In this document: positions 42,801 to 51,316 of the stretch, one piece after another
Position numbering within the stretch: the stretch's first letter is position 1
Layout of the letters: every line of letters starts with the position of its first letter
Assembly (NCBI GenBank): GCA_016790965.1
Contig: JAEUNZ010000020.1
Location: 45,594-109,593, forward strand
DNA length: 64,000 nucleotides
Reading direction: 5' to 3'
Source of the DNA: SSSZ01 sp016790965
Lineage (GTDB): Bacteria > Pseudomonadota > Gammaproteobacteria > Burkholderiales > Rhodocyclaceae
Notes under the pieces: model-generated
What the model saw: the letters and a program-made list of their open reading frames with translations, nothing else
Database searches by the model: none
Told to the model about the DNA's origin: nothing
Made by a program: the position numbers and the translations under genes

Positions 42801-43424
42801 ATGTTTTCGATCTACGGCATCACGGGACGCGTCTTCACCGGCACCCTGGAAGAAATGGGGCGCGTGCATCGCCTGTCCCGCACGCAGCACGCCCGCGCCA
42901 TCGCCCGGGAAGGTGAAGAGATCGGCGTTGAGGCCCCGCTCCCAAGGCCGACCCAGGAAGCAGTGCAGGCCTATCGCACCATGCTGCCCGAAGATCTGGA
43001 ACGCGGCCCTCTCATCCACGCGGCCCAGGTGATGAGCCGTCCCGCCATCACGGTGCAAGCCGACGCCACGGCGGCCGACGCGTGGCGCTTCCTGCGCGAC
43101 CACCACATCCATCAGGCGCCGGTGCTCGACGCCGCACGGCATCTGGTCGGCGTCGTCAGCGAGCGCGATCTGCTGCGGGTGATCGACATCGATGGCGGCA
43201 AGGTCATCGAGACCCTGCGCCGCCGGGTACGCGACGTGATGACGAGCCCCGTCGTCGCGGCCGCTCCGGTCACCGACATCCGGCGTGTGGCCGCCGCGAT
43301 GCTCGCCGGCGGCGTCGACGGCGTGCCCGTCGTGGGGGACGATGGCGACCTCCTCGGTTTGGTCTCGCGCAGCGACGTGCTACGCGCCGTGATTCACGAT
43401 CCCCCCCTGAGCCTGTGGCGATGA
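42801..43424 (+). CDS. CBS-domain pair protein
   Basis: 207 residues. The last 140 residues are two CBS domains (VMSRPAITVQADATAADAWRFLRD... and VMTSPVVAAAPVTDIRRVAAAMLAG...GLVSRSDVLRAVI). The first 70 residues (MFSIYGITGRVFTGTLEEMG) have no recognisable domain. CBS pairs usually bind adenine nucleotides. It lies between DUF2062 and the P-type ATPase, in a block that may respond to ion or energy stress. The effector is unknown. Confidence 0.88.
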   Translation: MFSIYGITGRVFTGTLEEMGRVHRLSRTQHARAIAREGEEIGVEAPLPRPTQEAVQAYRTMLPEDLERGPLIHAAQVMSRPAITVQADATAADAWRFLRDHHIHQAPVLDAARHLVGVVSERDLLRVIDIDGGKVIETLRRRVRDVMTSPVVAAAPVTDIRRVAAAMLAGGVDGVPVVGDDGDLLGLVSRSDVLRAVIHDPPLSLWR

Positions 43425-43698
43425 CCGCCAACCAAGCCTCCCAGGGGCGCCGCGAGCCTCCGGACAGCGCCTGGTTCATCCGGTATTTCAGCCTGCCAAA
43501 GCAGGCTTCGCCGAACGCCGAAAGCGGCTCGACAACGTGGCCGGGGAACGCTCCAAACCGATTCGGCCTCCTGGCCCCGCTTGCGGGGGTTCATAATCCC
43601 AAGGATATCCCTGACCACCCGTTCATCGCCCGAGGGCACGAGGGCGCCCTCGTGCCGGAGCTGCTGGGTCACTTCCAAGCTGCAGGACCAAACCCTTC
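43425..43698. other. Intergenic region with hairpins, no supported gene
   Basis: 274 bases between the CBS and ATPase genes. A short inverted repeat AGCCTGCCAAAGCAGGCT lies near 43480-43500, and a 22-base perfect palindrome at 43635-43656. Frames here have no recognisable products. It may carry the ATPase promoter, although no good boxes were found. Confidence 0.5.
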
Positions 43699-46395
43699 AT
43701 GCCATCCCACCCCGTCGTCGCCTGGCATACCCTTTCGACCGAAGCGGTCGCCGAGGCGCTGGCGACTGACGTCAAGCGGGGCCTGACCGGCGCAGAGGCC
43801 GCGCGGCGGCTCGCCCTCCACGGCACCAACCGTCTCGCCCAAAAGCCGCCGCGCCCGGTTTGGCTGAAGTTTCTCGACCAGTTCAGGAGTCTGCTGGTTC
43901 TCATCCTGCTCTGTGCCGCCGTGCTGGCCGGGATGATCGGCGATCTCACGGATGCAGCTGTGATCGCCTTTGTCGTGCTCCTCAACGCATGTCTGGGTTT
44001 TCTTCAGGAACACCGCGCAGAAGCTGCACTGGCCGCCTTGAAAAACATGCTAGCCCCGACGGCGCGGGTCCGGCGCGAAGGCGCAGTTGGCCTGATCGAA
44101 GCCGCCGCCCTCGTACCCGGTGACATTCTCCTGCTGGAGGCCGGCGACCGCGTTCCCGCCGACGCGCGCGTCCTGTCCGCCCACAGCGTCGAAGTGGCGG
44201 AAGCCGCGCTCACTGGCGAGTCCCAAGCGGTTGCGAAGCTGCCCGACCCGGTCGGGGAAAAATCGGCGCTAGCGGAACGGCACGACATGGTATTCATGAA
44301 TACCATGCTCACCCGGGGCCGGCTCGAGGCCATCGTTACGGCCACCGGCATGGGTACCGAAATGGGCCGACTGGCCGGCCTGCTGGCCGAGACGGCCGAG
44401 GGAGAGACACCCTTGCAACGGCAACTGGACAGCCTGGGAAAACGTCTGGCGCTGATTGCCAGCGGCGTCGTCGCCCTGATGTTCCTGATGGGTCTGCTGC
44501 GCGGCGACCCATTGCTCCAGACAGCGATGACGGCCATCGCCCTGGCCGTCGCGGCGATTCCCGAGGGACTGCCCGCCGTGGTGACGGTGACCCTGGCGCT
44601 GGGCATGCACCGCATGGCCAGACGCAGCGCCATCGTCAAGAAGCTCGCGGCCGTGGAGACCCTGGGTTGCACCACGGTGATCTGCACCGACAAGACCGGA
44701 ACCCTGACCCTCAACCAGATGACGGCCCGCGTCCTATACTGCCATGGCCGCCACCACCCGGTGAGTGGCGAAGGCTATGGGGCCGCCGGGGCCATCGAGG
44801 GTGACGACGATTTCCGCCATGTCCTGCTGCCGGCAGCGCTGTGCGTCGACGCCCGCCTTCGGGGCGACCAACTCATCGGCGACCCCACCGAGGGTGCCCT
44901 GCTCGCCCTGGCGGCGAAGGGCGGGCTGGACGCGGAGAGCGCCCTCGACCATCTGCCCCGCATCGCAGAAATCCCCTTCGATTCCGCCACCAAGTTCATG
45001 GCCACCTTCCACCACGAGGGCACGCAGGTGCGCCTCTGCGTCAAGGGTGCGCCGGACGTACTGCTCGAACGCTCGTCGCGCCATCTCGTCGGCGACCAGG
45101 CCCTCGCCCTCGACGACACGGCGCGGGCCGCCTACCTCGCGGAGAACCAGGCTCTGGCTGCCCAGGCCCTGCGCGTACTGGCCCTGGCAGCGCGGGTGAT
45201 TCCGGCTGAAGCCTTCGATCCCTCCGGCGATCTGCTGTCCTGGGTTCAGGATCTGACGCTGCATGCGCTGGTCGGCATCATCGATCCCCCGCGGGCCGAG
45301 GCGCGGCAGGCGATCGCCACCTGTGCTGCCGCCGGCATCCAGGTCAAGATGATCACCGGCGACCACCCCGTCACTGCAGCGGCTATTGCCCACGAACTCG
45401 GCCTTTGCGGCGAAACGCGCGAGGGGCGCCATCTCGACGGCCTCCCCCGCAGCGAGCTTGCCGCGCTGGTAGAAAAATGCGCCGTGTTCGCCCGCGTCGC
45501 CCCGGAGCACAAGCTGCACATCGTCCAAGCCCTGCAGGCGAAGGGGCACGTGGTCGCCATGACCGGCGACGGTGTGAACGACGCCCCGGCGCTGAAAAAA
45601 GCCGATATTGGGGTGGCCATGGGCATCACCGGGACAGAAGTGACCAAGGAAGCCGCAACCCTGGTGCTCGCCGACGACAATTTCGCCTCCATCGTGCGGG
45701 CGGTCGAAGAGGGACGCACCATCTACGACAACATCGTCAAATTCGTGCGCTTCCAGCTCTCCACCAACATCGGTGCCCTCCTCACCGTCCTGGCTGCACC
45801 CTTCCTCGGCTTCGCCACGCCCTTCACGGCCATCCAGATCCTCTGGGTGAATATCATCATGGACGGGCCGCCGGCCATGACCCTAGGCGTCGAGCCTGCG
45901 CGCCCGGGGATCATGTGCGACCGGCCGAGGGCCGCGGACGCCTCCATCCTTTCCTGGCAGCGCCTGTGGCGCATCGGCCTTTACGGCTTCACCATGGCGG
46001 CCGGCACACTTGCCGTGTATGCCTGGGGACTCACGGCGCCCGGTCAGGCCACCAAGGCGTGCACCCTGGCCTTCACCACCTTCGTCCTGTTCCAGTTTTT
46101 CAATATATTCAACGCCCGGGCCGAGTACGGCAGCGCCTTCAATCGGCAGTTCTTCGCCAACGGCAAGCTCTGGCTCGCCCTCCTGGCCGTCCTGGGCCTG
46201 CAGGCGCTTGCGGTGCATTGGGCACCGGCCCAGGCGGTATTCGGCACGGTGGACCTCTCCGCCTTCGAATGGAGCGTGAGCATCATGGTGGCCTCGACCA
46301 CCTTGCTGCTGGAGGAGGGGCGCAAGGGGCTGTTACGCTTGCTCACCCGCTGCGGAGCGGATTCCCGGGGTGCAGCCGGACGAGGCGGACACTGA
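43699..46395 (+). CDS. P2-type cation-transporting ATPase (Ca2+-ATPase-like)
   Basis: 898 residues with about ten membrane segments. Motifs are TGES (TGESQAVAKL), the phosphorylated Asp D331 in DKTGTLT, KGAPD, TGDHPVTAAAIA and MTGDGVNDAPAL. The ion site motif is PEGLPA in helix 4 and ILWVNIIMDGPPA in helix 6, whose Asn and Asp fit Ca2+/cation P2A pumps rather than copper or potassium ones. A cation_ATPase_N domain is at the start. It pumps a divalent cation, probably outward. The exact ion cannot be decided. Confidence 0.93.
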   Translation: MPSHPVVAWHTLSTEAVAEALATDVKRGLTGAEAARRLALHGTNRLAQKPPRPVWLKFLDQFRSLLVLILLCAAVLAGMIGDLTDAAVIAFVVLLNACLGFLQEHRAEAALAALKNMLAPTARVRREGAVGLIEAAALVPGDILLLEAGDRVPADARVLSAHSVEVAEAALTGESQAVAKLPDPVGEKSALAERHDMVFMNTMLTRGRLEAIVTATGMGTEMGRLAGLLAETAEGETPLQRQLDSLGKRLALIASGVVALMFLMGLLRGDPLLQTAMTAIALAVAAIPEGLPAVVTVTLALGMHRMARRSAIVKKLAAVETLGCTTVICTDKTGTLTLNQMTARVLYCHGRHHPVSGEGYGAAGAIEGDDDFRHVLLPAALCVDARLRGDQLIGDPTEGALLALAAKGGLDAESALDHLPRIAEIPFDSATKFMATFHHEGTQVRLCVKGAPDVLLERSSRHLVGDQALALDDTARAAYLAENQALAAQALRVLALAARVIPAEAFDPSGDLLSWVQDLTLHALVGIIDPPRAEARQAIATCAAAGIQVKMITGDHPVTAAAIAHELGLCGETREGRHLDGLPRSELAALVEKCAVFARVAPEHKLHIVQALQAKGHVVAMTGDGVNDAPALKKADIGVAMGITGTEVTKEAATLVLADDNFASIVRAVEEGRTIYDNIVKFVRFQLSTNIGALLTVLAAPFLGFATPFTAIQILWVNIIMDGPPAMTLGVEPARPGIMCDRPRAADASILSWQRLWRIGLYGFTMAAGTLAVYAWGLTAPGQATKACTLAFTTFVLFQFFNIFNARAEYGSAFNRQFFANGKLWLALLAVLGLQALAVHWAPAQAVFGTVDLSAFEWSVSIMVASTTLLLEEGRKGLLRLLTRCGADSRGAAGRGGH

Positions 46396-46573
46396 ACTCG
46401 TGGGCGCCGCGAAGAGCGTGTCGGGCGCCTTGACCTGCGAAGATCAGGGTCTATGCTGGAAAGTGCCGGTCACCCACAAAAACACTCAAGACCGGGACAA
46501 CAAAGACAACGCTCAACCACCCCAGCGGTGGACCCGATGACAATCATTCTGGCTGATTGCCAAAGGAGTTGCG

Positions 46574-46846
46574 ATGCTCTCCCTGCAAGACGTACTCGAC
46601 TATTGCGACCTGGACCAAGGTGAAATCGCTGCGGTTGCGGAGCATGAACACATTCCCCTCGCCGTCGCGGCCGAAGTGGGCGAAGCCCTGTTGGCCAGCC
46701 CTGAAGGCGTGTTCCGGCTCCACACCATGATCATCGAAAACATGGAGCACGCCCTGGAACGAGGCCAGACGGCCCACGCCCAGGAACTCGTGTGCACCTA
46801 CCGCCACCTACAGCGCACTCACCCGCTTCCGGGTGCGCCGGCCTGA
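46574..46846 (+). CDS. Conserved hypothetical small protein
   Basis: 90 residues, acidic and helical (SLQDVLDYCDLDQGEIAAVAEHEHIPLAVAAEVGEALLAS). No membrane segment or signal. A short Cys/His content is present (VLDYCDL; ELVCTYRH). It looks like a small stand-alone helical protein often seen beside stress or ion genes, but I do not recognise a named family. An AAGGAG ribosome binding site precedes the ATG, and a clear terminator follows 60 bases downstream. Confidence 0.7.
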   Translation: MLSLQDVLDYCDLDQGEIAAVAEHEHIPLAVAAEVGEALLASPEGVFRLHTMIIENMEHALERGQTAHAQELVCTYRHLQRTHPLPGAPA

Positions 46847-46908
46847 ATTTCCGGATGCTTCCACGCTTCCTCCTCTGAGGAACGGCCGGTACCCTGCCCG
46901 GCCCCATG

Positions 46909-46935
46909 CCCGACCCCGAGGGGTCGGGTTTTTTT
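46909..46935 (+). terminator. Intrinsic terminator after the 90-residue protein gene
   Basis: CCCGACCC (46909-46916) pairs with GGGTCGGG (46921-46928) around a 4-base loop, followed by seven Ts (46929-46935). It closes the terC to ATPase block. Element copy 2 starts at the next base. Confidence 0.88.
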
Positions 46936-47173
46936 AATCTGGAAACCTCAGTTGGACGAGCCCGTTGGTGCTTTCGGGCGGGAGTCTGGCGCGAAGCGAC
47001 GACGCGGCAGGCTGATGCCTGCTAGGAGGAGCGACAAGGCCAGGCGCCCGCCCGGATGCGCCAGCGGGCTCGTAGCGGTGCCACCCAGTGGGTGAGTGAC
47101 CACTCGTGGCACGGAGGTCCGGGGCGCAAGGCATTCCGGGACTCGACAAGCGGTCAACTGAGGTTTCCAGGTT
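46936..47173. mobile_element. MITE-like inverted repeat element, copy 2 (left arm deleted)
   Basis: 238 bases. The first 16 bases (AATCTGGAAACCTCAG) and the last 17 (CTGAGGTTTCCAGGTT) are inverted repeats. The core of about 110 bases (from GAGCCCGTTGGTGC) is close to the core of copy 1 in the same orientation. Most of the left arm is missing, while the complete right arm matches the reverse complement of copy 1's left arm for more than 100 bases. The right end coincides with the narL1 TAA, and the left end with the T tract of a terminator. Confidence 0.8.
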
Positions 47174-47838
47174 TAAGCCTTTTCAGCGACGTAACCGTGT
47201 TCGACGGCGTAGAGGGCAGCCTGGACCCGGCTGGAGATGTGCAGTTTCTTGAAGATGTTCTGGATGTGGATCTTTACGGTGCTTTCGGCAAGCTCAAGGG
47301 CACGGGCGATTTCCTTGTTGGTATCGCCTCGGGCGAGGCGCCCCATGATTTCCTTTTCCCGCGGGGAAAGCCGCTCGGGCTCCACCGCCGGTCCCGGTTC
47401 GCCGGTACCCCGGGTACGGAAGCCCTGAACCAATTTGGTGGTCATCTGGGGCGATATGACCGATTCTCCTCGGGCCACGCGGTGCAGGGCATCCACCAGG
47501 GCCTCGGTCTCGATGTTCTTGACCAGATAGCCGGCGGCTCCGTTCTTCAGGCATTCGAGCAAATCCTCGGTGTCCTCGGAAACCGTGAGCATGAGCACGT
47601 GGGTCTCCGGTACCGATTCGCTGATGTAACGGACCGCCTCCCGCCCCGACATGCCCTTCATGTGCAGGTCCAGGAGGACCACGTCGGGCCGCAAGGTCTG
47701 GGCCCGCTTGACGCCTTCCAGACCGTCGGCAACGTCGTCCGCCACCTCGAATTCCGGATGGCGCTGGAGCAAGGACTTGATGCCGCGACTGAACAGCACA
47801 TGGTCGTCCACGATGAGGACACGTATCTTTTTTTCCAT
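47173..47838 (-). CDS. narL: NarL-family nitrate response regulator, copy 1
   Basis: 221 residues from the ATG at 47838. The receiver domain has the acidic pocket VDDH at residues 10-13, phosphorylated D57 (LLDLHM) and T/K switch residues (LTVSE, LVKNIE). The LuxR-type HTH is LSPREKEIMGRLARGDTNKEIARAL...VKIHIQNIFKKL. It starts two bases after narX1, so the two are co-translated. The pair follows the nar operon after a terminator. Its stop coincides with the right end of repeat copy 2. It is very similar to narL2. Confidence 0.93.
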   Translation of the reverse strand: MEKKIRVLIVDDHVLFSRGIKSLLQRHPEFEVADDVADGLEGVKRAQTLRPDVVLLDLHMKGMSGREAVRYISESVPETHVLMLTVSEDTEDLLECLKNGAAGYLVKNIETEALVDALHRVARGESVISPQMTTKLVQGFRTRGTGEPGPAVEPERLSPREKEIMGRLARGDTNKEIARALELAESTVKIHIQNIFKKLHISSRVQAALYAVEHGYVAEKA

Positions 47839-47840
47839 GT

Positions 47841-49814
47841 TTACACTCTCTCCTTTGGATTTTCTGCGTTGCCGCTGCGGCGCTCCAGGGTCAGAACCAC
47901 ATGGGTTCCCCCGCCAGGAACCGATTGGACGGCGCACTGGCCGCCCACCCGCAAGGCCCGTTCCTGCATGATGCTGAGGCCGATGTGCCGGCCGCTTTCG
48001 TCGCGCTGCGCAGGGTCGAAGCCGACACCGTCGTCATCGACGGCGATGACCGTCCCCCGGGGGCTGCGCTCGACCCTCACCCGCACCTGGCCGGCATGGG
48101 CGTGCTTGCGGATATTCGACAGGGACTCCTGCACGATGTGCATGACCTGCACCTGATCGTCCGGCGGCAAGGGGATGCCGACCCCGGAGGACTCGAAGGC
48201 CGTGGCGATGCCGGTCTGGGTCTGGAGGCGATCCAGGGCGGTCCGGATAGCGGTATCCAGATCCGCCTGGCCGACCCGGGTACGGCAGTGCACCAGCAAT
48301 TCGCGCACGTCCTCGTAACTTTCGTGGATTCCTTCGCGGATTTGCTCAACGGTCGCCTGGACCTCGTCCGGGCGCCGACGATCGAGGGATTGTTGCAGAA
48401 GCTGCACCTGGATGTTGAGGAAGGCCAGCCCCTGGGCGATGGAGTCGTGCAGTTCCTGGGCCAGCAGATTGCGCTCCTCGTAGGCCGCCAGTTCCCTTTC
48501 CCGCGAACGCAGGCGGCGGTTCTCCACCGCCACCCCCAGGTGCTGGCCCAGGGTCTCAAGGAGGCAGATCTCCGGCCGCGAAAATTCCCTGGGGGTATCG
48601 AAATACAGGTTGTAGATACCCAAGACTCTTTTGTCATTGCTGATGGTGAAGGCCGTGGTCGTGGTCAGGCCTTCGCGGATGCAGGTGGACATGGTCAGAT
48701 TGGCCGGCTTGTCCATGAGATTGACCACCACGGGGCCGGCGCTGGCCAGGGCTTCGCCGCACACGCATTGATGGCGCGAAAGCGACTGTTCGCACTCGAC
48801 GAACTCGGCTGAAAGCCCCTCCTGGGCCACCAGGAACAGCTCGTCGTCGGGACCGGAACAGAGCCGGACCGAAGCGGCCCTCGCCCGGGTCGCCGAGCGC
48901 AGGCGCTGGGTGAAGCCCTCGCACAGATCGTCGATGCTGGCCGGCTCGCTGAGGAAGGCGGTCACTTCGTAGAGAACACCCAGCTCCAGATTGCGCGATT
49001 CCAGGCTGCTGGTCTTGGCCGCCACCCGCTCCTCTAGGGTGGCGTAGAGCTTCTGCAGATGGTTCGCCATGCGGTTGAAGCCCTGGGTGACGACGCCGAA
49101 TTCGTCCCGGGTTTCCACCGGCAGGCGTACCGAAAAATCATCGTCGGCCATGCGGCGGATCCCCGCGTAGAGCCGGTCCAGGGGGCGGATGACGAGGACG
49201 AAGAAAAAGCGGATGAGCGCCGCCGTGGCGAGCACGGCCAGCACGACCAGGGCAATCTGGAAGACCCGCTGGAGATTGGCATTGAAGGTATAAAGACGCT
49301 CCATGCGCAGCACGGTAGCGTTGATTTCCGCCACGTAGTCGGTCACCCAGTCTCCGTAGAGTTCGGCGGCGGCCAGCCGGCCGGCGGCGTCCTGGGCGTT
49401 CAGGTAACGCTCGACCAGGGGACGGCCTGTGCTTTGCCAGTTCCGCCGCACAGCGGAAAGCCCCGCCGCCACGTCGGCATCCCGCGGGGGCGCCATGGGG
49501 CGAACCGGGTCGCCGGATTCCAGGTCACGCAGCACCGCATCGAAGCGTTGCAGTTCTTCCTGCAAGGTCTCCCGGATACCCGGTTTCCCCCCCACGCCCT
49601 CGACCATGAGAAGGCCGATGCGATAGGAGCGCATGCGCTGGCTGCCGGCATCGTTGATCGCCGCCGCGCTGCCTTCGAGCTGCCAGGACACCAGAAGGGT
49701 CAGGCCGATGGCGATCACCGCGGCAATGAAGAACAGTACCAGGAGCGCCGTGATGCGGTTGGCGAGCCGGCTGGGGCTCTCCAGGACCAGGAGGGAATCC
49801 GGTGCCTCGCTCAT
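47841..49814 (-). CDS. narX: NarX-type nitrate/nitrite sensor histidine kinase, copy 1
   Basis: 657 residues from the ATG at 49814. Membrane helices are at about 20-43 and 187-210, enclosing a periplasmic helical domain whose P-box is AAINDAGSQRMRSYR (52-65), the nitrate-binding segment of NarX/NarQ. A HAMP segment (211-262), a GAF-like central part with C341, C350, C352 and C378, and a HisKA_3/HATPase transmitter with H456 (LAQELHDSIAQGLAFLN) follow. The frame upstream to 49919 is not used. A terminator (49963-49990) separates it from narI, so it probably has its own promoter. Confidence 0.93.
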   Translation of the reverse strand: MSEAPDSLLVLESPSRLANRITALLVLFFIAAVIAIGLTLLVSWQLEGSAAAINDAGSQRMRSYRIGLLMVEGVGGKPGIRETLQEELQRFDAVLRDLESGDPVRPMAPPRDADVAAGLSAVRRNWQSTGRPLVERYLNAQDAAGRLAAAELYGDWVTDYVAEINATVLRMERLYTFNANLQRVFQIALVVLAVLATAALIRFFFVLVIRPLDRLYAGIRRMADDDFSVRLPVETRDEFGVVTQGFNRMANHLQKLYATLEERVAAKTSSLESRNLELGVLYEVTAFLSEPASIDDLCEGFTQRLRSATRARAASVRLCSGPDDELFLVAQEGLSAEFVECEQSLSRHQCVCGEALASAGPVVVNLMDKPANLTMSTCIREGLTTTTAFTISNDKRVLGIYNLYFDTPREFSRPEICLLETLGQHLGVAVENRRLRSRERELAAYEERNLLAQELHDSIAQGLAFLNIQVQLLQQSLDRRRPDEVQATVEQIREGIHESYEDVRELLVHCRTRVGQADLDTAIRTALDRLQTQTGIATAFESSGVGIPLPPDDQVQVMHIVQESLSNIRKHAHAGQVRVRVERSPRGTVIAVDDDGVGFDPAQRDESGRHIGLSIMQERALRVGGQCAVQSVPGGGTHVVLTLERRSGNAENPKERV

Positions 49815-49962
49815 GGTTTCGGCGCGCTGAGGAAGTGAAGCAAGGCTGCACGGTCGCCGCGCTGCGCCCCCGCGGGGGACAACGGGCCGCGTGCCCAGAT
49901 CATCGGGCTGTCCGGCCACGGCCCGTGGGCGTCGGCGCGGAGCGGCAATTGGGAGGGCCGAA

Positions 49963-49990
49963 GAAAAACCCCCCGCCTGGGGGCGGGGGG
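49963..49990 (-). terminator. Intrinsic terminator after narI
   Basis: CCCCCCGCC (49969-49977) pairs with GGCGGGGGG (49982-49990). On the minus strand the stem is followed by TTTTTC (49968-49963). It ends the narK1K2GHJI transcript before narX1. Another GC-rich inverted area lies at 49860-49925 without a T tract. Confidence 0.85.
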
Positions 49991-50045
49991 AAAGGGAGGT
50001 CCACCAGTGCTGAGGAGCACAGCGGGAACTGCTATTACGCCTAGC

Positions 50046-50738
50046 TCAGGCCCGGCGCTTCATGCGCACGATCTGGTAGGCGCGGCCCAGGTAGTTGATG
50101 GGCGCAGTCAGCACGTGAACGAGGCGGGTGAAAGGGAAGAGCAGGAACACGGTCATGCCCAAGAGCATATGGGCCTTGAACACCGCGTCCACCTCGGCCA
50201 GCAATTCAGGCTTGGGGCTCAGGGTGAGGATGCTCTGCACCCACTGGGAGAGGAGGATCATGACTTCCGGGTTGTTGTGGTTGGCATGGCCGACCGAAAC
50301 CGGAATGGTGGACAGGCCCAGGAGCAGGGTGACCATCAGCCAGGACAGGATGAAGATGTCGGAATAGCGGCTGCCTGCCCGAACCCGCGGGTTGAACATG
50401 CGGCGCAGCCAGAGGATGGCGCCGCCGATCAGGCACATGAGGCCGAAGACGGTGCCAGCGGAGATGGCCAGCCACTGGTGCTGCAGGTCGGACACGCCCA
50501 TCGCCAGCCAGAGGCTGTGGGGCAGGACGAGGCCGGCGAAGTGCCCGGCGAAGATCATCAGGATGCCGATGTGGAAGAAGTTGCTGGCCAGCACCATGTT
50601 GGCGTTGGACAGGAGCTGGGTGGAATCGGTCTTCCAGGTGTACTGCTCGGCGTCGTAGCGAATCCAGCAGCCTACGACGAAGACCGTCAGGGCAATGTAC
50701 GGATACACCGCGAAGATCAGCTTGTGCAGGAAATCCAT
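50046..50738 (-). CDS. narI: Respiratory nitrate reductase gamma subunit (cytochrome b)
   Basis: 230 residues with five membrane helices. The heme b ligands are H56 and H66 on one pair and H190 and H208 on the other, close to the E. coli positions. It takes electrons from quinol on the periplasmic side and passes them to NarH. It starts 13 bases after narJ and is the last gene of the operon, followed by a terminator. Confidence 0.97.
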   Translation of the reverse strand: MDFLHKLIFAVYPYIALTVFVVGCWIRYDAEQYTWKTDSTQLLSNANMVLASNFFHIGILMIFAGHFAGLVLPHSLWLAMGVSDLQHQWLAISAGTVFGLMCLIGGAILWLRRMFNPRVRAGSRYSDIFILSWLMVTLLLGLSTIPVSVGHANHNNPEVMILLSQWVQSILTLSPKPELLAEVDAVFKAHMLLGMTVFLLFPFTRLVHVLTAPINYLGRAYQIVRMKRRA

Positions 50739-50751
50739 GTTCGTTTTCTCC

Positions 50752-51306
50752 TCAGGCTGCCAGCTTTACCAGCGAGCCATGGTTGTCGATGATGCGGATG
50801 AGGGCGGCGTAGGGGCTGCCAGCCTTGTCCAGATTGTCGGCGATGACCTTGAGCACCTTGCCGGCGTCGCCCAGGAAGACCTTGGCTTCGTCTTCCCGCA
50901 ACTGGGAGACGAACTCCAGCAGCAGGGGCAGGTAGTCGGGCAGTTCGGTTTCCGGATGGGTGAAGCCAAAGGTCTTGAGGTACTCGGTCAGGTCGATGAG
51001 GGCCGGACCGCGGGTCTTTTCCTCGCCGAAGAGGTGGTGCGTCAGGTGCAGGCTGTGTTCGGCCGTGAGGTCGAAGGTCTGCACGTAGCGCGACTGGACA
51101 TCGGTTTCATCGACGGACAGCAGTTCGTCGATGAAACGCGCGATGGCGAGCCGTTCGTCGGGTGAGAAGACCTGGTCCCGGTCGAAGCCAAGGACCAGAT
51201 CCCGGGCGCCCCCCTCCCCAGCCTCGACGACGGCCTGGCGCAGCTCCGCCAGGAAGTTGGGGGTCGGGTAGTCGAGGAGCGCCGACAGGAGCTTGAAGAC
51301 TTGCAT
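50752..51306 (-). CDS. narJ: Nitrate reductase molybdenum cofactor assembly chaperone
   Basis: 184 residues, acidic and helical, starting MQVFKLLSALLDYPTPNF with the family motif YVQTFDLTAEHSLHLTHHLFGE at about 73-94. It is the TorD-like chaperone that binds the NarG N-terminus and allows cofactor insertion and membrane attachment. It is ten bases downstream of narH. It is not part of the final enzyme. Confidence 0.96.
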   Translation of the reverse strand: MQVFKLLSALLDYPTPNFLAELRQAVVEAGEGGARDLVLGFDRDQVFSPDERLAIARFIDELLSVDETDVQSRYVQTFDLTAEHSLHLTHHLFGEEKTRGPALIDLTEYLKTFGFTHPETELPDYLPLLLEFVSQLREDEAKVFLGDAGKVLKVIADNLDKAGSPYAALIRIIDNHGSLVKLAA

Positions 51307-51316
51307 GGGCTGCTCC

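Noticed and set aside
21144..47157. Short similar proteins encoded inside repeat copies 1 and 2 (SLRARHPPE / SLRARLPPE type)
   Set aside because: They resemble each other only because the element DNA is repeated. They lack ribosome binding sites and are likely to be repeat-derived annotation artefacts.
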